DNA from: CAXBCP01 sp038120765
Lineage (GTDB): Bacteria > Pseudomonadota > Alphaproteobacteria > MPNO01 > UBA830
Assembly: GCA_038120765.1 (NCBI GenBank)
Contig: JAYOMI010000048.1
Span: 1 to 26,772, forward strand
Length of the DNA: 26,772 bases
Direction: 5' to 3'
This document shows positions 1 through 7,186 of this stretch, one piece after another. Made by a program: the position numbers and the translations under genes. The number at the start of each line of letters is the position of its first letter. Position 1 is the first letter of the stretch. The notes beneath the pieces are model-generated. The model made no database searches and had not been told where the DNA came from. It saw only the letters and a program-made list of their open reading frames with translations.

Positions 1-22
1 CGATACACCTGAAATAACTCCC

Positions 23-72
23 TTGCCCTCCGAAGGCAGAGGTCAGAGGTTCGAATCCTCTCGGGTGCGCCA
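23..72 (+). tRNA. 3' fragment of tRNA-Arg(CCG), candidate attachment-site remnant
   Basis: The anticodon stem (23-27 with 35-39), loop with anticodon CCG (30-32), variable region, T-arm with the TTCGAAT loop (45-61), 3' acceptor strand (62-68), discriminator G69 and encoded CCA (70-72) are all present. The 22 bases upstream contain no GG pair and cannot form a D-arm, and no 5' acceptor strand matching CGGGTGC is present, so this is not a complete tRNA gene. Integrases of islands and phages commonly recombine at the anticodon-to-3'-end segment of tRNA genes, leaving such a copy at one end. The rest of the element, if any, would lie left of the window. Confidence 0.75.
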
Positions 73-172
73 TTCTCCTCATTTCATTCCTGCCCTGGCC
101 GGCGGCGATTTCGCCGGGCGTCCCGCCCTGCGTCAAATTGCCCCCGTATCCGGCTTTACCCCGATACTCCGA

Positions 173-190
173 CAACCCATTTCAGGGTTG
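173..190. promoter_or_regulatory. Inverted repeat upstream of the alternative oxidase gene
   Basis: CAACCC, a 6-base spacer, then GGGTTG form a perfect 18-base interrupted palindrome ending 38 bases before the oxidase start codon. Its size and place fit a dimeric regulator's operator, but it matches no consensus that I recognise, such as FNR/Dnr or NsrR. It could also be chance. Confidence 0.25.
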
Positions 191-228
191 AAGTCTGTCG
201 ACGTTGATCGCCCGAAAAGGAGTTTGAA

Positions 229-873
229 ATGGCCGGACCCCGAAAATCCCCCCAGGACTGGGACGACCGTATTTCGCTGGTTGTTGTGAAATTCCTGCGA
301 TTCATCGCGGACAGCTTCTTTGCCCGGCGCTATGCCCATCGCGCCGTCGTGCTGGAAACGGTGGCCGCGGTGCCCGGCATGGTGGGCGGTATGCTGCAGC
401 ACCTCAAAATGCTGCGGCACATCCGGGATGACCGGGGCTGGGTGCGCGACTGGCTGGACGAGGCAGAGAACGCCCGCATGCACCGGATGACATTCGTCCA
501 GATCGCCCAGCCCGGCCTGTTCGAAAGAATGGTGATCATGGCCACCCAGGCGGTGTTCTTTAACTGCTACTTTTTCCTGTACCTCTTCGCGCCCAAGACC
601 GCGCATCGCCTCGTCGGCTATTTCGAGGAAGAAGCGGTCGTCAGCTACACCAGCTATCTGGCGGAAATCGATGCCGGTCGGCACGAAAACGTGCCCGCGC
701 CCAAACTGGCCATCGCCTATTGGAACCTGCCGTCAGACGCGAAACTCCGGGATGTGGTGATCGCCGTCCGCGCGGACGAAGCCGGACATCGCGACCGCAA
801 TCACAGCTTTGCCGACCAGCTGAAACGGGGCGAACAGCCGACGGGCTCACGGCACGCAATCGCCGCGGAGTAG
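229..873 (+). CDS. Alternative oxidase-family protein (di-iron ubiquinol oxidase homologue)
   Basis: This 214-residue protein belongs to the alternative oxidase family, membrane-bound di-iron enzymes that oxidise ubiquinol and reduce oxygen to water without pumping protons. The four family motifs appear in order: LET (Glu43), ENARMH (80-85), FEEEA (132-136) and RADEAGHRDRNH (181-192). A YxxLxxID stretch follows the third motif, with Tyr140 at the place of the conserved catalytic Tyr. Compared with the family pattern NERMH, the Glu of the second motif is Ala82. That Glu is one of six iron ligands in the trypanosomal enzyme, so iron binding may be altered. The start is supported by an AAAGGAG site 7 bases upstream. 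The protein has no long N-terminal extension, as expected for a bacterial form. The gene is monocistronic and convergent with the downstream hydrolase. Confidence 0.9.
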   Translation: MAGPRKSPQDWDDRISLVVVKFLRFIADSFFARRYAHRAVVLETVAAVPGMVGGMLQHLKMLRHIRDDRGWVRDWLDEAENARMHRMTFVQIAQPGLFERMVIMATQAVFFNCYFFLYLFAPKTAHRLVGYFEEEAVVSYTSYLAEIDAGRHENVPAPKLAIAYWNLPSDAKLRDVVIAVRADEAGHRDRNHSFADQLKRGEQPTGSRHAIAAE

Positions 874-937
874 CCTGCTGCCGGCCCAGAGGAAGCTCGG
901 CGGCGGCCGGGACCAGACCGATCGGGAGGGGCAGCCG

Positions 938-955
938 GTCCGAACTGTCCGAACT
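938..955. repeat. Tandem 9-bp duplication GTCCGAACT
   Basis: Two perfect adjacent copies of GTCCGAACT lie in the 81-base gap between the convergent oxidase and hydrolase genes. The second copy touches the hydrolase stop codon. It is probably a small replication-slippage product. I see no convincing intrinsic terminator in this gap. Confidence 0.6.
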
Positions 956-1878
956 CAGCCAACCCAGCCGATAATCATATCCGCCAGTTCGTCTGAGTTT
1001 TCCTCCATCATCAGCATGTGACCATTGCCGTGGACGCCGTGGTCGGGCAGCCAGTAAAACTCGGCCTGCGCGCCGGCACCGGTCAGCCAGTCGACGACGG
1101 CGCCGTCGACGTCTTTCGGATGATCGGTGTCCAGTTCGCCGGTAAACACCAGCACCGGCAAATCCTGAAATACCGATATATCGGCGATCTTCAGCTGGCT
1201 GCCGCCGATGTTCTGGCGCTCCATCAACAGGCGCGGCGGAACGCCGGCCACCTGGCCGGCATACATCTCGAGCACGCCATCGGGAAACCGGGTCGATTTT
1301 CCGATAAGCTTGTGAGTAACAAATTCGATACCCCCGGCGTAGACGCGGTCGCGTGACAGCCGCCGTGTCATGCCGAAGGATTCGACAACGACCTCGTCTT
1401 CGGTCTCCTCGACCACGTTTGCCAGCGGCTGGATATTGCCGGGCGGGCCGGGCGCGACGGCGACCACTTTTTCGATCTGCGCCCGGTTCCGTTCGATCAG
1501 TTTCCATCCCAGCGCGCCGGACATCGAATGGGTCATTAGCACGATCCGGCCGTTCGGCGACGCGGCGGCGGCTTCGGCGATGACAGCCCCCAGCGCAGCG
1601 CATACGCGCTCTCCCGTCAGCTCCGCAAAGGGAAGATCGCCGCTCCGCCCGCAGCCCGGCCAGTCGGGCAGCCAGACAGGGTATCCCGCCTGCGCGAACC
1701 GGTAGGCCCAGCCCGGCCGGTTGTCGGCCGTCAGCAGATAACAGGCGCCGCTGTGACCGCCGCCATGAATCATCACGACGGGCAGTTTGCCGCCCGCCGG
1801 TTCCGGCAGGAGGCGGTCGGTATAGACGGTCACCCCTTCATGATAGACGAACCGCGCCGCATGATTGATTGACGCCAT
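955..1878 (-). CDS. Alpha/beta hydrolase
   Basis: A 307-residue alpha/beta-hydrolase fold protein, probably an esterase or related hydrolase of unknown substrate. Visible elements are the oxyanion-hole region VVMIHGGGHSG near the N-terminus, a nucleophile elbow THSMSG (Ser in place of the usual GxSxG centre), a likely acid in GELDTDHP, and a C-terminal His in DHGVHGNGH. No signal peptide is seen, so it is probably cytoplasmic. I chose the ATG at 1878 because GGGGAGAAAAAA precedes it at good spacing. An upstream in-frame ATG at 1917 adds 13 residues but has no such site. It is divergent from the TRAP transporter genes, 133 bases away, which suggests but does not prove that it acts on what the transporter imports. 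Confidence 0.85.
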   Translation of the reverse strand: MASINHAARFVYHEGVTVYTDRLLPEPAGGKLPVVMIHGGGHSGACYLLTADNRPGWAYRFAQAGYPVWLPDWPGCGRSGDLPFAELTGERVCAALGAVIAEAAAASPNGRIVLMTHSMSGALGWKLIERNRAQIEKVVAVAPGPPGNIQPLANVVEETEDEVVVESFGMTRRLSRDRVYAGGIEFVTHKLIGKSTRFPDGVLEMYAGQVAGVPPRLLMERQNIGGSQLKIADISVFQDLPVLVFTGELDTDHPKDVDGAVVDWLTGAGAQAEFYWLPDHGVHGNGHMLMMEENSDELADMIIGWVG

Positions 1879-1938
1879 TTTTTTCTCCCCCGTCTTTATT
1901 TCCCAATCCTGCACCATTCCTCAACGAAAAGGAAAGAC

Positions 1939-1967
1939 TCGACCCGGCAGACGACCGATAGTATCAA
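1939..1967 (+). promoter_or_regulatory. Candidate sigma-70 promoter of the TRAP operon
   Basis: TCGACC (1939-1944) and TATCAA (1962-1967) are separated by exactly 17 bases. Each matches the -35 and -10 consensus at four of six positions. Transcription would begin near 1974, about 38 bases before the proposed dctQ start at 2012. That also argues against the longer reading of dctQ that begins at 1865. Confidence 0.4.
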
Positions 1968-2011
1968 TCTGGGCAGGGTTTACTGGTCACCAATTTCGCC
2001 GACAGAGCGGA

Positions 2012-2557
2012 ATGGATGAACAGGGGGAACGTTTGGAAACGGAACACGACGTCGTCGAATTCGAGGGCGGCGAGAAAATACTCGACCGCTCGGTAAAGGC
2101 CATGGCGATACTCGCAGGCCTTTCGCTTATGTGGCTTATGTGCCTCGTCTGCTATGCCGTCTTCATGCGGCGGGTGATGAACGACCCGCCGCTCGGCGGC
2201 ACCGACCTCGCGTCGGTCAGCCTTGTCCCCGTGGTTTTTCTGGGCCTGGCCTATTGCGGCTGGACCGGAGGGCATATTGCGGTCGATCTGATATCGGGTC
2301 TTAAAAGGCCGAATCTGACCCGCTGGATCGATGTGGTGGTCCGCCTGCTGTCTGCCGGATTACTGGGCGTCCTGACATGGCGCTGCGTGATTCTTCTCGA
2401 AGACGCAGTCGAAATCGGCGAGGCGACAGAGCTGATCGAAATTCCCCATGCGCCGTTTATCGGGATCATGATCGTCGGCACCGGCGTCTTCACCCTGGCA
2501 TTCCTGGTGATGGCGTGGCGCGCCTGGCGCGGTCACCCGGACGCTCCCTCCCCATGA
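2012..2557 (+). CDS. dctQ: TRAP transporter small permease (DctQ family)
   Basis: This 181-residue protein is the small membrane subunit of a tripartite ATP-independent periplasmic transporter, which couples solute uptake to an ion gradient. It has about 29 polar N-terminal residues, then four hydrophobic segments beginning near AMAILAGLSLMW, LASVSLVPVVFL, VVVRLLSAGLLG and FIGIMIVGTGVF. That is the standard DctQ topology, with GGHIAVDLI after the second segment. The ATG at 2012 is preceded only by a weak AGCGG. The frame stays open back to 1865, but that extension is polar and overlaps the divergent hydrolase start. The large permease gene follows 21 bases later. The gene symbol denotes the family only, since the substrate is unknown. 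Confidence 0.88.
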   Translation: MDEQGERLETEHDVVEFEGGEKILDRSVKAMAILAGLSLMWLMCLVCYAVFMRRVMNDPPLGGTDLASVSLVPVVFLGLAYCGWTGGHIAVDLISGLKRPNLTRWIDVVVRLLSAGLLGVLTWRCVILLEDAVEIGEATELIEIPHAPFIGIMIVGTGVFTLAFLVMAWRAWRGHPDAPSP

Positions 2558-2578
2558 GCCATGTAGCGAGTTGAAATA

Positions 2579-3892
2579 ATGGATCCTACCTGGACCGGTA
2601 TAGTCGGGCTTCTGGTGCTTTTCGTGCTTCTCGGCATGCGGATGCCCGTCGCCATAGTCATGATGCTCGTCGGCTTTCTCGGCATCGCCTATCTGAACAG
2701 CTGGAACGCCGCGCTCTCGACGCTTGCCGACGAAGCCTGGGTCATCACCTCGAATTACGAATTCATCGTGATTCCGCTTTTCATCCTTATGGGTAATTTC
2801 GCATCGATATCGGGCATGAGCCGCGATCTATACGGAGCGGCCTATTCCTGGTTCGGCCACTGGCGCGGCGGGCTTGCCTCCGCAACAATCGCCGCCTGTG
2901 CAGGGTTTGCCGCGCTTTCAGGATCGTCCGTCGCCTCGGCCGTCACCATGGGTCGCGTCGCCCTGCCGGAGATGAAACGCTACAAGTATTCGGACCGGCT
3001 TGCGACCGGCGCGATCGCCGCCGGGGGCACACTGGGTATCCTGATTCCGCCCAGTACCGGATTCATCATTTATGCGATCCTGGTCGAGGAATCGATAGGA
3101 CGCCTGTTCCTGGCCGGTGTCCTGCCGGGGTTGATGCTGACGGTCCTGTTCATGATCTCAATCGCGATCGTGACCAAGATCAATCCGAAGCTTGGCCCGC
3201 CCGGGGAAAGATCGACCATGACCCAGCGCGGCCAGTCACTGGTCCAGGCGGGGCCGATGCTGTTTATCGTGCTGATCACCATCGGCGGTATCTACAGCGG
3301 CATCTTCACCCCGACCGAAGCCGCCGCGGTGGGCGCGATGCTCGCCTTCCTGCTCGCCCTGTTCCGTCGGCGCGTGAACAAAACATCGACGTCGCGGGTG
3401 CTGCTCCAGACGATCCGGACGACATGTCTTGCGTTCTTCATCCTGATCGGCGCGCATATTTTCAACCCGTTCATGGCATTGACGGACATCCCGACAGACC
3501 TCGCAAAACTGCTGCTCGATACGGAACTCCCCCGCACGGCCATCATGCTGATCATCATGCTGGCCTATATCGTCCTCGGCACGTTTCTCGAGGGCTTCGC
3601 CATGCTGGTACTGACGCTACCGATCATCCATCCGCTGATCGTCGAACTCGGCTACGACCCGATCTGGTTCGGTGTGGTGATCGTTATCGTGATCGAGATG
3701 GGCCTGATAAGCCCGCCGGTGGGCGTCAACGTATTTGTCGTCAAGGGCATCGCGGAGGATGTTCCGCTGAAGGAGATATTTGCCGGCATCATTCCGTTCT
3801 GGATAGCCATGGCCGTCTGCCTGCTTATCCTTCTGGCCTTCCCCGACATCGCCCTTTTCCTGCCCGATACAATGATCCAATCGTTCGATTAA
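2579..3892 (+). CDS. dctM: TRAP transporter large permease (DctM family)
   Basis: This 437-residue protein is the ion-coupled transport subunit of the TRAP system, located in the inner membrane. It is hydrophobic throughout. Family landmarks include the N-terminal PVAIVMMLVGFLG, the SGSSVASAVTMG stretch, GGTLGILIPPSTGFIIYA, and the C-terminal GLISPPVGVNVFVVKGIA. The length is normal for DctM proteins (about 425-440). The start is preceded by a GAG-containing site at 2570-2572, and the gene is clearly co-transcribed with dctQ. Specificity comes mainly from the binding protein encoded next, so the permease does not reveal the substrate. Confidence 0.95.
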   Translation: MDPTWTGIVGLLVLFVLLGMRMPVAIVMMLVGFLGIAYLNSWNAALSTLADEAWVITSNYEFIVIPLFILMGNFASISGMSRDLYGAAYSWFGHWRGGLASATIAACAGFAALSGSSVASAVTMGRVALPEMKRYKYSDRLATGAIAAGGTLGILIPPSTGFIIYAILVEESIGRLFLAGVLPGLMLTVLFMISIAIVTKINPKLGPPGERSTMTQRGQSLVQAGPMLFIVLITIGGIYSGIFTPTEAAAVGAMLAFLLALFRRRVNKTSTSRVLLQTIRTTCLAFFILIGAHIFNPFMALTDIPTDLAKLLLDTELPRTAIMLIIMLAYIVLGTFLEGFAMLVLTLPIIHPLIVELGYDPIWFGVVIVIVIEMGLISPPVGVNVFVVKGIAEDVPLKEIFAGIIPFWIAMAVCLLILLAFPDIALFLPDTMIQSFD

Positions 3893-4001
3893 CAACCGCT
3901 GGAGGTATTCATCCAGACCCCAAATCTGTTGCCGGGGCAACATTCGGTACTCACACTAAAATCATGGTCCAGGCCAATCAGCCAGGATGCTTAACTGAAA
4001 A

Positions 4002-4020
4002 ATCGGCCAGAAAGGCCGAT
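4002..4020 (+). promoter_or_regulatory. Intercistronic hairpin before the binding-protein gene
   Basis: ATCGGCC and GGCCGAT form a perfect 7-bp stem around a 5-base loop. It is followed at once by the strong ribosome site GGGAGGA and the dctP start at 4035. There is no T-run, so it is unlikely to be a terminator. A stem placed here could shield the 5' end of a processed dctP transcript. That would help make the binding protein in excess over the permeases, as many transporter operons do. Confidence 0.45.
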
Positions 4021-4034
4021 GGGAGGAAATTCGA

Positions 4035-5045
4035 ATGAACCGACTGACATCATCAATCGCTGCGGCAGCGCTGGTCGCCGTCACGCTTCCGCTGGCCGCA
4101 TCGGCTGCAGATCTGAAAATTGCATCGTTTCCCGGCCCCAAACACCCGATAAATGCGCATCTGTTCGAGCCATGGATAAGCAAGGTCAACGGCATGAATC
4201 AGGGCCTTACCGCCACGCTCTATGTCGCGGGCAAGCTTGGCACCGGCCCGGCCAAGCAGTTCAAGCGTGCCGTCGATGGCGTCGCCGACATTTCTTTCGG
4301 TCTACAGGGATATACCTCCAAACAGTTCCGGGCGACGACACTGGTCGAGCTTGCCAACGTGATGACCAACGCCGTGGACGGCACCAAACGCTTGCAAGCC
4401 GCCTACGCCCAGTCGGAAGCGGTGCGCAACGAATACGACAAGGTCCATGTGCTTGGCATCTGGACGATCGATGTCCCGATCATCATGACCAAAGACAAGC
4501 CGATCAAATCCATCGCCGACCTGAAGGGCCTGAAACTGCGCACACCCTCGCAGATGTCGGCAAAATCGATTGAGGCCCTCGGCGCCGTCCCGGTGCCGAT
4601 GCCGATCACCAAGCTTTATAACGCGCTCGCGCGTGGCACGGTCGACGGCGTTCTGGTATCGCCGACGGTGCTCCACTCGTTCAAGATCAAGGAAGTGACG
4701 CGGTATTTCGCATCGGGTATTCCCTTCGGTTCTTCGCCAATGTTCATCGTCATGAACAAGAAGACTTGGAACGGTCTGTCGCCCGCTCATAAGGATATCA
4801 TAAACAAGACAACGGGCGCCCAGATGGGAATGACCGGCGGCAAGATTTACGATGCCGAGCACGAGAAGGGCATGGCATTCCTTGCGGGTTCCAAGGCACA
4901 TAACCTGATTAGCCTCCCTGATGCAGAAATCCGCAAGGCGGGCGGGATGCTGAACAAACTGGAAGCCGAGGTCATCCAGGAGTGGGAAAAACAGGGCGTC
5001 CCTGCAACGGAAATTCTGAAGATAATGCGCGCCGCCGGCGCCTGA
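4035..5045 (+). CDS. dctP: TRAP transporter substrate-binding protein (DctP family)
   Basis: This 336-residue periplasmic solute-binding protein begins with a Sec signal peptide: positively charged MNR, a hydrophobic core, and a likely cleavage at ASA-A near residue 24. The mature protein carries DctP-family features: GPKHPINAHLFEPW near the N-terminus, LYVAGKLGTGPAKQFKRAVDG, and KGLKLRTPSQ. The Arg in the last motif is at the position that usually anchors the ligand's carboxylate. A carboxylate substrate is therefore likely, though its identity is not visible. The ribosome site GGGAGGA is strong. The gene lies 142 bases after dctM and is followed by a strong terminator, so it ends the operon. 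Confidence 0.93.
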   Translation: MNRLTSSIAAAALVAVTLPLAASAADLKIASFPGPKHPINAHLFEPWISKVNGMNQGLTATLYVAGKLGTGPAKQFKRAVDGVADISFGLQGYTSKQFRATTLVELANVMTNAVDGTKRLQAAYAQSEAVRNEYDKVHVLGIWTIDVPIIMTKDKPIKSIADLKGLKLRTPSQMSAKSIEALGAVPVPMPITKLYNALARGTVDGVLVSPTVLHSFKIKEVTRYFASGIPFGSSPMFIVMNKKTWNGLSPAHKDIINKTTGAQMGMTGGKIYDAEHEKGMAFLAGSKAHNLISLPDAEIRKAGGMLNKLEAEVIQEWEKQGVPATEILKIMRAAGA

Positions 5046-5073
5046 CATTCATCGCCCGACGGTCTATTCTACC

Positions 5074-5106
5074 AAAGCCCCGCAGCGGTCGCCGTTGCGG
5101 GGCTTT
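5074..5106 (+). terminator. Strong intrinsic terminator after the TRAP operon
   Basis: AAAGCCCCGCAGCGG pairs along its full length with CCGTTGCGGGGCTTT around a TCG loop. This gives a 15-bp stem with one G-T wobble, ending in TTT and beginning with AAA. It starts 28 bases after the dctP stop. The A and T ends make it potentially active in both directions. Confidence 0.85.
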
Positions 5107-5170
5107 CACATGTCCGAGGACAGGACCAGGAACGGGGCCGGGACGGGGCCCCAAAGAAGGAACCGGAAAG

Positions 5171-5485
5171 ATGCTTTACATGATTTACGGGGTCGATGGA
5201 CCCGATGCCGACCGCATCCGCGCCGAGAATCGCGAGGACCATTTCGCCTATCTGGCGGCGAACGAGGATATCCTCATTCTGGGCGGCGCCACCCTCGCCG
5301 ATGAATCGGACGCCCGTACCGGCAGCCTGCTTGTCATCAACGTGCCGTCCCGCGCAGATGCGGACGCCTTCGCCGCGGGCGAGCCGTTTAACAAGGCGGG
5401 ATTGTTCAGTGCCTATACGGTATCGCGCATGCGGCGCGGCCAGTGGAATCCGGCCGCCGCCCCGTCGACACCTGAAGGCAACTGA
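5171..5485 (+). CDS. YciI-like protein
   Basis: A 104-residue protein of the YciI-like dimeric alpha-beta barrel type. Visible features are the opening strand MLYMIYG, the ENREDHFAYL segment with His24, ILILGGATLADE, LLVINVPSRADADAFAAGEPF and the closing AGLFSAYTVSRMR. Members of this family include a chlorohydrolase-like enzyme of aromatic degradation, but most have no known reaction. The ATG at 5171 follows GAAGGAA at good spacing. An upstream extension of the frame runs across the terminator and is not believed. It is a single-gene unit. Confidence 0.85.
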   Translation: MLYMIYGVDGPDADRIRAENREDHFAYLAANEDILILGGATLADESDARTGSLLVINVPSRADADAFAAGEPFNKAGLFSAYTVSRMRRGQWNPAAAPSTPEGN

Positions 5486-5492
5486 CCACCAA

Positions 5493-5510
5493 GCGCCGGC
5501 AATGCGGCGC
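5493..5510. terminator. Possible bidirectional hairpin between convergent genes
   Basis: GCGCCG and CGGCGC are separated by six bases in the 59-base gap between the convergent YciI-like and receiver genes. No T-run follows on either strand, so termination would be weak or Rho-assisted. It is listed for position and symmetry only. Confidence 0.3.
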
Positions 5511-5544
5511 CGGGATCGATATAATTACGTGTCGCGGGATCTGC

Positions 5545-5910
5545 TCAGAGCACGCCCGTCTGGACGAATTTCGACTGGATGATATCGCTGTCGAACGGCT
5601 TCATGATGTATTCGTTGGCGCCGGCCGCGATGCCTTCCTGTATGTGAGACATATCGTTCTCTGTCGTACAGAAAACGACGATCGGTTTTTTGCCTTCTTC
5701 CGTGACGCGCAGGGCACGCAGATATTCTATCCCGCTCATCACCGGCATGTTCCAGTCGAGCAGGACCATATCCGGCATGGATTGCATACTCATATCGAGC
5801 GCCACCTGGCCGTCTTCGGCCTCGGACACATCAAAGCCGAGTTCTTCGAGGATTTTTCGGGCAACCATTCTGACGACCTTGGAATCGTCCACGACAAGGC
5901 AAGTTTTCAT
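5545..5910 (-). CDS. Single-domain response regulator (CheY-like receiver)
   Basis: This 121-residue protein is a lone receiver domain that accepts phosphate from a histidine kinase and signals by protein contact. The acidic pair Asp8-Asp9, phospho-acceptor Asp52 in LLDWNMP, the switch Thr82 (FCTTEN) and Lys104 (KPF) are all present. The CTTEND/MKPFD pattern resembles alphaproteobacterial stand-alone CheY proteins. There is no output domain. I chose the ATG at 5910 because the receiver fold begins there (MKTCLVVDD). The ATG at 5967 would add 19 non-conserved residues. No chemotaxis or kinase gene is in the window, so its partner is unknown. Confidence 0.9.
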   Translation of the reverse strand: MKTCLVVDDSKVVRMVARKILEELGFDVSEAEDGQVALDMSMQSMPDMVLLDWNMPVMSGIEYLRALRVTEEGKKPIVVFCTTENDMSHIQEGIAAGANEYIMKPFDSDIIQSKFVQTGVL

Positions 5911-5961
5911 AGTCCAAATCCGGCATTCTTGGGTGGTGCGCCACCTGACGGCACACCTATG

Positions 5962-5989
5962 GAACAATTGGAAATTAGCCGAATTGTTC
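5962..5989. promoter_or_regulatory. Inverted repeat between the methyltransferase and receiver genes
   Basis: GAACAATT and AATTGTTC are perfect inverted 8-mers separated by 12 bases. The right arm reaches the first base of the methyltransferase stop codon, and the left arm lies 52 bases upstream of the receiver start. It could be an operator for the receiver gene or a weak stem at the end of the methyltransferase message. No T-run follows. Confidence 0.3.
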
Positions 5990-7068
5990 TAAATCTTTGT
6001 TAAAGCCGTCAGATAACCTTTTACCGGCTCGCCATATTCCGTCCGCAGAGTATCCGTGCGGCCCGTTATCTCTTTGAATCCGGCGCGTTGGGCGGCTTTC
6101 CGGACATAGGCGGGTTTATGCGCGTATCTGCCCGAACCCGTCAGGGAATACCCTCGAGTGGACTGCGCTTCGACCGAAAAGATCATCAGGCCGCCGGTTT
6201 TCAGGGTCGCGAAAGCCGCGTCCAGCGATTCCGCGAGATCTCCGATATAACAGAAGACATCGGCGGCGATGATAAGATCGAATCGTCCGGGATTGGCGCG
6301 CATGTAGGCGGCGAGTTCGCCTTCATGCAGATCGTCATACAGGTCTCGGGCTTTGGCGACCTTCAGCATTTCAGGCGACAGATCGACGCCGACAAGCGAG
6401 GCGGCATAAGGCCTGAAATCAATACCGGACAGCCCGGTCCCGCAGCCGGCGTCCAGGATATCAAGACCCGTCGGAGACCCGGGCGACACTTCCCGGAACA
6501 ATGCATGGATTAACGTCGGTGCGCGGTATTCGAGATCTTCCAGGAGCTGCTTGTCGAAATCCTCGGCAAAATGATCGAACGTTTCGCGCACGTAAGCATC
6601 GCTCGCCCGCACTGGTTTCGGGCCGTCGCCCAGTGCCGCCACCATGTGACGCGCTTCAGGGTCGTCGGGATATTTCTCGCTGTAGGTCCGGTACCATTTC
6701 AATGCTTCCTTCAGGTCGCGATTGCCGTAATGCGCTTCGGCGAGACCCCAGATTGCATCGTCGTAGTCGGGGTCCATATCGAGAATCTTGGTATAGCAAC
6801 GTATCGCGACATCGAACCGGCCATGGACCAGCGCCGTCCGGCCGACGCTATAGGTGCTGGCGGTCTCGATGTCGGTGGCCGTCTTGCGCACGGCGCGGGC
6901 ATCGCCCGCCGCCCGGCCGGCCTCGACGATCTCGGCCAGCGCCCTGGCGGCCGCAAGATGTTTGGGCTGACGCGTCAGAATATCACGGTACAAGGCGGCG
7001 GCAGACTCGGTCTCGCCTCTCTCGGCAAGCGCGGAGGCCCGATCGAACCGTTCTGTATTATCTGTCAT
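5989..7068 (-). CDS. TPR-repeat class I SAM-dependent methyltransferase
   Basis: This 359-residue protein has an N-terminal tetratricopeptide-repeat region (about residues 8-140; repeats near AAALYRDILTRQPKH, AIRCYTKILDMDPDY and ALKWYRTYSEKYPDD). A class I methyltransferase domain follows. The SAM-binding glycine motif is LDAGCGTGLSG (about 205-215), with VGVDLSPEML as the acidic second-strand motif and DLIIAADVFCYIGDL as the post-core strand. The TPR part probably binds a protein, but the methyl acceptor is unknown. The ATG at 7068 is preferred over an upstream in-frame TTG at 7074. Neither has a good ribosome site. The gene lies 78 bases upstream of the receiver gene on the same strand. Confidence 0.88.
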   Translation of the reverse strand: MTDNTERFDRASALAERGETESAAALYRDILTRQPKHLAAARALAEIVEAGRAAGDARAVRKTATDIETASTYSVGRTALVHGRFDVAIRCYTKILDMDPDYDDAIWGLAEAHYGNRDLKEALKWYRTYSEKYPDDPEARHMVAALGDGPKPVRASDAYVRETFDHFAEDFDKQLLEDLEYRAPTLIHALFREVSPGSPTGLDILDAGCGTGLSGIDFRPYAASLVGVDLSPEMLKVAKARDLYDDLHEGELAAYMRANPGRFDLIIAADVFCYIGDLAESLDAAFATLKTGGLMIFSVEAQSTRGYSLTGSGRYAHKPAYVRKAAQRAGFKEITGRTDTLRTEYGEPVKGYLTALTKI

Positions 7069-7186
7069 CAGCAAATGTAAGCGGTAATCACCGGCGGATA
7101 TAACGGCGCGATGGGCACGCCCATATCATTAGTGCCAGATTACCATGGTCAGAGACGATATGGCATGCCCCCGAAAGGAGCCGGTT

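Noticed and set aside
1..72. A tRNA gene interrupted by a self-splicing intron
   Set aside because: Bacterial tRNA introns usually interrupt the anticodon loop or stem. Here the complete anticodon stem-loop is contiguous and the sequence breaks just before it, which fits an attachment-site copy better.
23..289. An open frame running through the tRNA fragment into the oxidase leader
   Set aside because: It overlaps RNA-gene sequence and the oxidase start, has no ribosome site and shows no protein-like features.
1865..2011. N-terminal extension of dctQ by 49 residues
   Set aside because: The extension is not conserved-looking, overlaps the divergent hydrolase start and contains the candidate promoter at 1939-1967.
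3893..4001. A further small gene between dctM and dctP
   Set aside because: No frame has a ribosome site or protein-like composition. Apart from the hairpin at 4002-4020, I see nothing in this gap.
7111..7124. Palindrome ATGGGCACGCCCAT in the 118-base gap between the small Tat-like gene and the TPR-methyltransferase
   Set aside because: The two-base centre makes a poor RNA hairpin, and there is no promoter context to support an operator. It was noted only as symmetry, and I see nothing else in this gap.
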